DNA from: Dyella sp. SG609
Lineage (GTDB): Bacteria; Pseudomonadota; Gammaproteobacteria; Xanthomonadales; Rhodanobacteraceae
Reading direction: 5' to 3'
NCBI RefSeq assembly: GCF_012275375.1
Contig: NZ_JAAZQJ010000002.1
Location: 1-64,000, forward strand
DNA: 64,000 bases
Shown one piece after another: positions 23,724 to 30,620 of the stretch. The notes beneath the pieces are model-generated. The model searched no databases, had not been told where the DNA came from, and was given only the letters and a program-made list of their open reading frames with translations. The stretch's first letter is position 1, and every line of letters begins with the position of its first letter. Position numbers and translations under genes: made by a program.

Positions 23724-25331
23724 TTACATCCGCATCGTCCGCGATCCGCACAGCCGTTCCGCCGCCAGTCCGGCTTCGCGGCAGCGGCCGATGAACTTGT
23801 CCGACTCGACCATCTGCTTGCTCTGCGGCGTGTATTCCAGTCCAGCCACGAATCGCAGCCATGGCTCCTGTCCCATGGCGTAGACATAAGCCGTCTTGCA
23901 GCCGATTTCCTCCACGATCCTCCAGGCGTTCTCGCTGCCGGACCCTGACAAACGCCGCGAATCATCGTCCTTGCGGCTGATCGGCTGGCTCAGGTAAGGA
24001 CCGTACAGCCAGGTAAGCGGCGCGCCATCGCACTCCATGCCGATAAACAAGGTGTCGACCTTGCCCAGCCGCTGCACGATACGCCGGTAAAGCGCGCGAT
24101 CCTTGCCATCGGAGTCCGCCAGGAACATCAGCGTCCGGCCCTGCAGGTCCACATGCAGGCCGTGCTTGCTGGCGATGCTCAGGTCGGCGTGCTCGCCGTA
24201 GAAGGGCAAGGCGGTGAGGTGGCCGCCGGGAATCGCCACGCGTTCCATCGCGTCGAGCACCTGCACGCGCGGCTGGCCGATGGCCTGCAGCGCGAGTTTC
24301 ATCGATGGGTCGGCCAGGCTGTTGGCGTTGTTGCGTGGCACCAGGATCGTGCCGATGCGGCCGCGCAGCTGCAGCAGCGTCTCGACGCTGAAATGGTCCT
24401 GATGATTATGGGTAAGGAACACGTAGTCGATGCGGTCCGGCAGGTCGTGGAACGTAAGCCGGCCGTCGTCGCCATCGTCCCAGGCCAGGAACGGATCGAT
24501 CAGCACCGACACCTCGGCACTCTGCACCAGCACGCAGGCGTGTCCGAAGTAGCGCACGCGCACGCCTTCGCCGGTGAAATCCGGTTCGTTGCGCGGCGGC
24601 GGCGTTTGCGCGAAATAGCCGCGCAGCCGCGTGCGCGCGGCATCGTCGGCGACACCCAGCGCATCGGCGATGGCGCCAAACGGAACCGGCGAGAGCCGGC
24701 TTCGGGAGACCAGGTCGTACGAGGCGCTGTCGAACGGCAGCGGCACGACGAAGCGATCCTCGCCGTCCAGCCGCGGCGTGTTGATAAAGAAGTTGCGCTG
24801 CGCGTCCGGCGTCTTGCAGAAGGCGATTTCCTGCGCCGCGGTGCCGGCCAGTTCGCCCCGGTAGATCAATTCCTCGAACACGCGCAGCGAAGGATGGTGA
24901 TTGAGGTCGTAGCTGGCCTCTACCAGGCCGGCGAGCGATGCGGGCAGCGCGTCGTAATGGTGGTCCAGGCTGAAACCGGTTTCGCTCTGCTGCAGCTGGC
25001 GATCCAGCTTGATCAGGTCTTCGGCGAAGCCGAGCAGGTCCGCGCCGCGCGCCAGGATGTCCTGCTGCAAGGCGCGCACGGCCGGTACGTCTCGCTGGCT
25101 CAGCTCCAGAAAAGAACCACCGAGCATTTTCGGGTTCTTTCTCGCCGCCTCGTGCACCGCCGGATTGGCGATGAACGATTTCAGCATCGGCAGGTGGCGA
25201 AACGCCAGCGACAAAGCCAGTTGCACCGGCGCGACCAGATGGCCCCAGGCATACCAGCGGAAGACCAGCGGCTCGAGCTTGGTATCGGGTGCAAGGTAGA
25301 CCAGGTCGTGGTCGGCAGCGGTGGCGTTCAT
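23724..25331 (-). CDS. metallo-beta-lactamase-fold protein resembling the CmlA beta-hydroxylase
   Basis: 535 residues. The first 250 form an all-alpha/mixed domain with no lactamase similarity (FRWYAWGHLVAPVQLALSL at the start), and the second half is an MBL fold. The metal motif is HNHQDH (His308, His310, Asp312, His313). Two later ligand positions are Glu380 in FYGEH and Asp406 in FLADSDG. From memory, CmlA, the diiron beta-hydroxylase of chloramphenicol biosynthesis (532 residues), uses His305, His307, Asp309, His310, Glu377, Asp403 and His443. The first six match here at a constant +3 offset; the seventh position is Tyr446 with no His nearby. It is the last gene of the NRPS operon, so it may hydroxylate a carrier-bound residue. 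The altered ligand makes activity uncertain. Confidence 0.75.
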   Translation of the reverse strand: MNATAADHDLVYLAPDTKLEPLVFRWYAWGHLVAPVQLALSLAFRHLPMLKSFIANPAVHEAARKNPKMLGGSFLELSQRDVPAVRALQQDILARGADLLGFAEDLIKLDRQLQQSETGFSLDHHYDALPASLAGLVEASYDLNHHPSLRVFEELIYRGELAGTAAQEIAFCKTPDAQRNFFINTPRLDGEDRFVVPLPFDSASYDLVSRSRLSPVPFGAIADALGVADDAARTRLRGYFAQTPPPRNEPDFTGEGVRVRYFGHACVLVQSAEVSVLIDPFLAWDDGDDGRLTFHDLPDRIDYVFLTHNHQDHFSVETLLQLRGRIGTILVPRNNANSLADPSMKLALQAIGQPRVQVLDAMERVAIPGGHLTALPFYGEHADLSIASKHGLHVDLQGRTLMFLADSDGKDRALYRRIVQRLGKVDTLFIGMECDGAPLTWLYGPYLSQPISRKDDDSRRLSGSGSENAWRIVEEIGCKTAYVYAMGQEPWLRFVAGLEYTPQSKQMVESDKFIGRCREAGLAAERLCGSRTMRM

Positions 25332-25413
25332 GCTTTCTCCATGACAGAAATCGGATCGCAGGCAGGGGCGCGGCGAACGGCAGGCCGGGATCGGGTGCAG
25401 CGGATGGCGCGGC

Positions 25414-26436
25414 TCACAGCAGCGATGTTCCTTCCGTATCGCGCACCGCCAGCACGATCTTGCCGATATTGCGGTTCTCCTCCATCTCGTGCTGGGCCAG
25501 CGCGAGATCAGCGAGCGGATAGGTGGCGTGGATGACGGGGCTTATCTCGCCCTGCCGCAGGGGCTTGAGCCAGCGCTTGCGGAAGCGCGCGTTCACGCCG
25601 CGCTTTTCGGCCATCGGGCGCAGCCGCAGCGACGAACCCTTGATCTGCAGGCGGCGCTCCACCAGCAGCAGCAGGTCGATGTCCGCCGACAGGCCGTCGA
25701 GCAGCCCCGCCGAGACCATGCACCCACCCAGGCGCAGCGCGCGCAGGTTGCGCTCCAGATACGCACCGCCGACGAAATCCAGCACCAGCGCAACACCCGC
25801 GCCGCCGGTGAGGCGCAGCACCTCGGCGAGGAAATCCTGTTTCCTGTATTCGATGACGTCCGCGGCGCCGAGCCCGCGCAGTGCCTCGGCCTTGGCCGGG
25901 GAACCGACCGTGCAGATCGGCCGCGCGCCAATGTGAAGAGCCATTCGCAGCGCGGTGGTGCCGATGCCGCTGGCGCCGGCATGGATAAGCACACTGTCGC
26001 CCGGCGCCAGTCCGCCGAGTTCGAATAGGGTTTCGTTGCAGGTCAGAAAGGACTCGGCCGTCGCCGCGGCCTCTTCGAAGCCGATTCCGTCGGGAATCGG
26101 GTTGGCCATAAGGCGGTCCAGCAGGCAGAACTCGGCGCAGCCGCCGCCTTCCACCACGCCGTAGACGCGCTGGCCGTGTGAGAAACCGGACACGTTCTCG
26201 CCCCAGGCTTCCACCGTGCCCGCAATTTCCACGCCCGGAATAGTCGATTGCCCGGCAGGTATCTCGTATTCGCCTTCGCGTTGCAGCACGTCGGCCCGGT
26301 TGAGGGCACTGGCATGCACTTTCACCAGCAGCATGTCCGGCGCACACACCGGCATGGGCAGTTCGCGCCGCGCGATCACATCGGGACCGCCAGCGCCTTC
26401 ATAAATCATCGCCAGCATCCGCTCAGTACCCCGCAT
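25414..26436 (-). CDS. zinc-independent MDR oxidoreductase (quinone reductase/PIG3-like)
   Basis: 340 residues from ATG 26436 with AGGAGA about 9 bases upstream, overlapping the MaoC gene by 14 bases; ATG 26418 is an alternative just past the MaoC stop. The MDR fold is plain: VKVHASALNRADVLQREGEY, IPGVEIAGTVEAWGENVSGF, HAGASGIGTTALRMALHIGAR as the NADPH loop (cited by ends), and GKIVLAV at the C-terminus. The Cys ligands of zinc alcohol dehydrogenases are absent, so it should be a quinone or enoyl reductase. In this operon it may reduce an unsaturated intermediate generated by the MaoC hydratase/dehydratase. The acyl substrate is unknown. Confidence 0.88.
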   Translation of the reverse strand: MRGTERMLAMIYEGAGGPDVIARRELPMPVCAPDMLLVKVHASALNRADVLQREGEYEIPAGQSTIPGVEIAGTVEAWGENVSGFSHGQRVYGVVEGGGCAEFCLLDRLMANPIPDGIGFEEAAATAESFLTCNETLFELGGLAPGDSVLIHAGASGIGTTALRMALHIGARPICTVGSPAKAEALRGLGAADVIEYRKQDFLAEVLRLTGGAGVALVLDFVGGAYLERNLRALRLGGCMVSAGLLDGLSADIDLLLLVERRLQIKGSSLRLRPMAEKRGVNARFRKRWLKPLRQGEISPVIHATYPLADLALAQHEMEENRNIGKIVLAVRDTEGTSLL

Positions 26437-27004
26437 GGTCTTCGGTCTCCTGGCCGCGTGTCGGCACAAGGAAGCTGCGCTCGAAGGTGAGGAAGACTTC
26501 GCCGGTGGACAGCAGCCCACGCGTCCGGCAGCTGACGATCCCCGCGCCCGGCCGCGTCTCCGAAAGCCGCTTGGCCAGGATCTCGCTCTCCGCATAAATG
26601 GTGTCGCCCGCGAACACCGGATGGGTGAGGCGCACCTTGTCCCAGCCCAGGTTGGCCAGCGCGCGGCCGCTGGTGCTGCGTACACTCATGCCGCAGACGA
26701 TGCTGAAAGTGACCAGGCTGGACATCAGCGGCCGTTTCCACGGCGTATGCGCGCAATATTCGGCATCGATGTGCAGCGGCGAAGGATTCATGCTGAACCC
26801 GGCCATCAACAGATTGTCCGATTCGGCCAGCGTGCGTCCCGGACGGTGCTCGAATACATCGCCCGGGCGGAAGTCGTCGTAGCAGAAGCCGATGACCTCG
26901 CGATAACGGTTCTCGCCGACAGCCCGGTAACCCCACAAACGATCGTCTCGATCCATGTACGACTGCGCTCCTGACGGCTGCTGTTCTGACGGTATGGCAC
27001 TCAT
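26423..27004 (-). CDS. MaoC-family hot-dog hydratase/dehydratase
   Basis: 193 residues from ATG 27004, whose ATGA overlaps the stop of the oxoamine synthase. The MaoC core shows FRPGDVFEHRPGRTLAESDNLL, NPSPLHIDAEYCAHTPWKRPLMSS with the hydratase Asp/His positions, and LGWDKVRLTHPVFAGDTIYAESEIL; cited in parts. This single-domain form resembles mesaconyl-CoA hydratase-like and bacterial R-hydratase proteins. A CitE-like lyase in the same operon is notable because beta-methylmalyl-CoA lyase and mesaconyl-CoA hydratase act in sequence in central metabolism. Here the pair could make an unusual acyl-CoA building block. That is inference from context. Confidence 0.85.
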   Translation of the reverse strand: MSAIPSEQQPSGAQSYMDRDDRLWGYRAVGENRYREVIGFCYDDFRPGDVFEHRPGRTLAESDNLLMAGFSMNPSPLHIDAEYCAHTPWKRPLMSSLVTFSIVCGMSVRSTSGRALANLGWDKVRLTHPVFAGDTIYAESEILAKRLSETRPGAGIVSCRTRGLLSTGEVFLTFERSFLVPTRGQETEDHAGY

Positions 27005-28233
27005 GCGCTGGCCATCAGCGATTCGACGGCGTCGCAGAAATGGTCCAGGCGATCGGCTTCCAGATCGGCGCGCAGCATCACCCGCACGCCGGCCGCACCC
27101 CGCGCGACGATCGGGAAGAACACCGCCGAGCAGTAGTAGCCGGCGAGGTAAAGCTGTTCGGACAGGCGCACCGCCAGATCCTCGTCGCCCACGTCGATCA
27201 GGCGGATCGGCAGGCCGTTGCCCGCGAAGCGGGTAGGGAAGCGTTGATCGAACACATCGATGTTCCGCTGCAGCTTCGCCTGCAGCTGGCCGAGTTCCGC
27301 CGTGCGGTGCAGCTCGGCGCTGGCGAGGCAGGCGCCTACCGCCGCCACGTCCATATTCTGCGACCAGGTCACCGGACCCGCGTTGCGATACAGGAACTGG
27401 AAATCGCGCTCGCTGCCGAGCATGGCCACGCCGCCCGAGGCGCCGAACGCCTTGGCCAGGGAGCCCACGATCATGGTCAGGGGATTCATGTCCATCCTGG
27501 AACGGACATAGCCCTCGCCGCGCGGCCCCTCGATCGACAGCGCATGGGAGTCGTCGAAATAGAGGAACAGCCCGTAGCGGTCCTGCAAATCGAGCAAGCC
27601 CTCCAGCGCGGTGCGCCCGCCCATGGAATAGGCGCCGTCGGCGACATAGGCCACGCGCGGGTATTTCTTGCAGATGTCTTCCAGGTAGTTCAGGTCGTTG
27701 TGCGGGCAATTCAGCACCAGCGCTTCGTCGCCGCAGATCGGCTTGATGTAGGCCATCGAGAAGTGGCAGAAGCGGTCGAACACCATCACCCGCGGGCCGC
27801 TGCCGCCGCCGATGTGTCCGGAGGCGATCAGCGGCAGGATCCCGGCGGTGAGCACGCTGCAGCTCACGCCGGGCAGCGCGGGCGCGCCGTAGAGATCGCG
27901 CAGGCTTTCCTCCAGTTCGACCAGCAGCTTCAGCCGCACGCGCACTTCCGCGATCGACAGGCCCGTGGTCCCGGCCTTGCGCAGCGCGGACACCGCGCCC
28001 TCGATGATCTTCGGGTGGTGGTTCAGGCCCAGGTACGAGCAGGAGCACAGCAAGGTGAACTCGTGCCCGGTGTCGCGCACGATCAGGCGATCGTTGGACT
28101 CGTGGTCGACCTGGATATTGAGCAATCCGCTATCGGCCGCGCGCAGCCACACCCGCTCGCCATGCGCGAGCATGGCTTCGGCATTGCGATAATGATGCGG
28201 TCCGACGATGTCGTTCGACTCGCTCTGGTTCAT
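27001..28233 (-). CDS. PLP-dependent alpha-oxoamine synthase
   Basis: 410 residues. Fold-type I PLP enzyme of the 8-amino-7-oxononanoate synthase/KBL/ALAS/CqsA group. Markers are SYLGLNHHPKIIEGAVSALRKAG, CPHNDLNYLE, YFDDSHALSIEGPRGEG and the PLP lysine Lys261 in VGSLAKAFGASGG. The usual DEAHS appears as DDSHA. These enzymes decarboxylate an amino acid while condensing it with an acyl thioester, giving an alpha-aminoketone. In specialised metabolism they also release chains from carrier proteins (PigH- and SxtA-type). The NRPS operon has no thioesterase, so either precursor supply or off-loading is possible. It overlaps the MaoC start by ATGA and follows the deiminase-like gene after 67 bases. 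Confidence 0.88.
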   Translation of the reverse strand: MNQSESNDIVGPHHYRNAEAMLAHGERVWLRAADSGLLNIQVDHESNDRLIVRDTGHEFTLLCSCSYLGLNHHPKIIEGAVSALRKAGTTGLSIAEVRVRLKLLVELEESLRDLYGAPALPGVSCSVLTAGILPLIASGHIGGGSGPRVMVFDRFCHFSMAYIKPICGDEALVLNCPHNDLNYLEDICKKYPRVAYVADGAYSMGGRTALEGLLDLQDRYGLFLYFDDSHALSIEGPRGEGYVRSRMDMNPLTMIVGSLAKAFGASGGVAMLGSERDFQFLYRNAGPVTWSQNMDVAAVGACLASAELHRTAELGQLQAKLQRNIDVFDQRFPTRFAGNGLPIRLIDVGDEDLAVRLSEQLYLAGYYCSAVFFPIVARGAAGVRVMLRADLEADRLDHFCDAVESLMASA

Positions 28234-28300
28234 GGCGGTTTCCTGGCTGATGGGGATCGGCGATACGCCGGTGCGAAGGGAAAGGGATGCACGGAGCGGC

Positions 28301-29632
28301 TCATCCGCGCTCCAGCGGCAAGGTCAGGCAGTGCGGCCCGCCCCACCACGGCCAGAGATCGCGGCCATCGAAGGTCTGCACGTCGACGCCGCGGGCTTGC
28401 AGCGCCGCATGGGTGCGCGGCGCATCGGCATACGCGAGCACCCGGCCGGGCGCGGTAGCCACCAGATTCGACGCTTGCTTGTCGTGCTCGGCGAGCACCA
28501 CACGGAAGAAATGCTCCATGTCGAGGGCGTCCATGGCGGCGCCGCCGACGAAGTCCACCTGCCAGCCCCAGGTGCGGACCAGGTCGACCAGCTTCATCCC
28601 TTCGCAGCTGTCGTCCACATCGCCGCTGCCGGCGCGGTAGCGGCGCACCCATCCGATGCCCGCGAGGCTGGCGATGGCGGCGTCCGTCTGAGCGGCGTCG
28701 ACGGTGGGCTCCACCAGCAGGCCTTTCAGAAACCGGGTGAGCGGATCGCGATCCGCATATGCAGCTTCGAGGAAATAGGGCAGCGCGACCGCGAGCCGGT
28801 TGTCCACGCGCGTGAAGCAGCTGTCCAGGTGCAGGAACATATGCGTCAGAACGCTGCTGTCCGGCTGCCAGCGCACCGTGCTGCTACCGCGCATGCGCAC
28901 GGCGATCACGTCCATGTCGAGCCGCCTGGCCAGTAGCGGGGCAACGCGCGGATCCGTGCAATGGCCCACGCCTGCCAGCAAGGTCCGCTCGTCGACGACC
29001 TGCAGGTCGCCGCCCACCAGGCAAAGCCCCGCTTCGAGGGCGTCGAACAGCACGGGGTATGGGCGCAGCGAGGGCGCGAATTCCGCCGCGAACCGCATGA
29101 GCGCCGCCTCGCCCCGCCGCGACGGCGAGATGAAGTTGCCCAGTATCCATCCGCGCGGCGTCATCACCGCCAGGTCGCGGGTGAAGGCAAGCCCGAGGCG
29201 ATGGTCGACGATATGCCGGTAGATGCCCTCGGCATCGGTCTGGAACTGCACCTGCCCGGCGCGGGCCAGCAGCGTGGCGCCGGTCGCCGAGCCGGCCCAG
29301 GGCGCGAGGCGGGGCAGGGAGGCGCGCAGCCAGGTCGCGAACTGCCCTTTGCCGCGGGCTTCCTCGATCGCCTCGTCCAGCAGCCGCTCCATCGACAGCA
29401 CTTCCGCGCCGGAGGCTGCGAGCAGGCGTTCGAGTTGCGCGTGCTGCCGCGCGGCCTCCACCGGCGGCGGGTTGTAGTGCAGGAAATTGCCGGTCGCGAC
29501 CTCAAGGTGATAATCGGTGGGCGATGGCGCATTGACGATCACGCGCCGCAACGGCGCGATGTCGGAAACCACATACGGCGCCGCGGATGCGGCGGCTTCC
29601 TCCAACGGGATCCTGCGCGTCAGGCCATTCAT
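28301..29632 (-). CDS. arginine deiminase/amidinotransferase-family protein
   Basis: 443 residues from ATG 29632, overlapping the lyase stop by ATGA. The guanidino-group-modifying fold is recognised by FTRDLAVMTPRG (150-161), GGDL (Asp209), HLDSCF with His268 and Asp270, and the nucleophile Cys435 in WGGPHCLTLPLER. All four catalytic positions of arginine deiminase are therefore present. The sequence is about 30 residues longer than housekeeping deiminases and has no arcBC partners, so it should serve the NRPS operon. It could make citrulline or hydrolyse, or transfer, an amidino group on the peptide or a free amino acid. Family is secure; the reaction (deiminase or amidinotransferase) cannot be decided from motifs. 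Confidence 0.85.
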   Translation of the reverse strand: MNGLTRRIPLEEAAASAAPYVVSDIAPLRRVIVNAPSPTDYHLEVATGNFLHYNPPPVEAARQHAQLERLLAASGAEVLSMERLLDEAIEEARGKGQFATWLRASLPRLAPWAGSATGATLLARAGQVQFQTDAEGIYRHIVDHRLGLAFTRDLAVMTPRGWILGNFISPSRRGEAALMRFAAEFAPSLRPYPVLFDALEAGLCLVGGDLQVVDERTLLAGVGHCTDPRVAPLLARRLDMDVIAVRMRGSSTVRWQPDSSVLTHMFLHLDSCFTRVDNRLAVALPYFLEAAYADRDPLTRFLKGLLVEPTVDAAQTDAAIASLAGIGWVRRYRAGSGDVDDSCEGMKLVDLVRTWGWQVDFVGGAAMDALDMEHFFRVVLAEHDKQASNLVATAPGRVLAYADAPRTHAALQARGVDVQTFDGRDLWPWWGGPHCLTLPLERG

Positions 29633-30516
29633 GCCCGGCCCATGTTCGCTGGCTCCGCGTAACGGTCCTTGGCCATCGGCCGCGGCGCGTCGAACTCCTG
29701 CAGCAGGCGCCGGGCGGATTCGATGAACGGCGCGCCGACGGCAACCCCGTCGATCAGGCAGATGCCGCTGCCGTCGCTGGCGCTCGCGGCGACCAGGCGC
29801 CTCGCACGGTCGATGTCGTCCTGGCTCGGGGAGAAAATCTCGTTGATCACCGGCACCTGGCACGGATGCACCGCGGCCATGCCGCCGTAGCCAAGCTCGC
29901 GGGCGCGCCTGGCCGCGGTCACCATGCCGTCCGTGTCGCGAACGTCGAACCAGGGCGATTCGAGGGGATGCAGGCCGGCGCCGCGCGTAGCGGTGACCAG
30001 GCGTGAGCGCGCGTAGTGCTGCGAGTGCCAATCGATCGACGTGCCGGTGGTGAGCGCGAAATCGGCGGCGCCGAAGATCGTCGCGGTCAGGCGTGCCCGC
30101 GTGGATACCGTGGCGGAGATGTTCTCGATGCCCAGCGGCGTCTCGATGATCGCCATCAGTTCGACGACGCCGCCCAGCAGGCTGCCGGCGATCTCCAGAT
30201 CGCGCGGCGACTCGACCTTGGGCACCATCACCACGTCGGGCTTGTACGGACACCCGCACAGTGCCAGCAGATCGAGCAATCCATCGGGGCTGCCCAGATT
30301 GTTGATCCTTACCGCGCGCCGGCACGCCGTGATCGAGGGCCTGGAGAAGAACGCCACGGCGCGGTTCCTGGCCTCGGCCTTATGGATCGCGGCGACGGAG
30401 TCCTCGAGGTCGATCAGGGCGATATCGGCATCCGTCGCATCGGCCTTGACCGATCGCTCGGCCACCAGGGCGGGCGTGAAGAGGATCGATCGGCAATAAC
30501 GGCTGAACTTTTTCAT
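29629..30516 (-). CDS. CitE-like CoA-ester lyase (HpcH/HpaI aldolase family)
   Basis: 295 residues from ATG 30516; an upstream ATG at 30543 has no ribosome site. It begins RSILFTPALVAERSVKADATDADIALIDLEDSV (first part RSILFTPALVAER shown as the family mark), with VMVPKVESPRDLEIA, ELMAIIETPLGIENI, IFGAADFALTTGTSIDW and AVHPCQVPVINEIFSP. Glu and Asp in these motifs bind the catalytic magnesium in CitE, malyl-CoA and citramalyl-CoA lyases. It should cleave or form a malyl- or methylmalyl-type CoA ester. It follows the NRPS genes after 104 bases, the largest gap in the front half of the operon. Standalone CitE proteins vary widely in substrate, so only the class is certain. Confidence 0.87.
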   Translation of the reverse strand: MKKFSRYCRSILFTPALVAERSVKADATDADIALIDLEDSVAAIHKAEARNRAVAFFSRPSITACRRAVRINNLGSPDGLLDLLALCGCPYKPDVVMVPKVESPRDLEIAGSLLGGVVELMAIIETPLGIENISATVSTRARLTATIFGAADFALTTGTSIDWHSQHYARSRLVTATRGAGLHPLESPWFDVRDTDGMVTAARRARELGYGGMAAVHPCQVPVINEIFSPSQDDIDRARRLVAASASDGSGICLIDGVAVGAPFIESARRLLQEFDAPRPMAKDRYAEPANMGRA

Positions 30517-30620
30517 GTTCACCACCCATCGGCTGACACTCATTCCGGGTTGAAATGCCGGCACCGTGCTGCATGCGCAGAGCCGGGACGCATCCTGCGA
30601 CCTCCGCCGCCAGGCCGCCG

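Noticed and set aside
23724-25331. Beta-lactamase or generic MBL hydrolase
   Set aside because: The long N-terminal domain, Glu380 at the CmlA position and operon context fit a CmlA-like protein better; no secretion signal.
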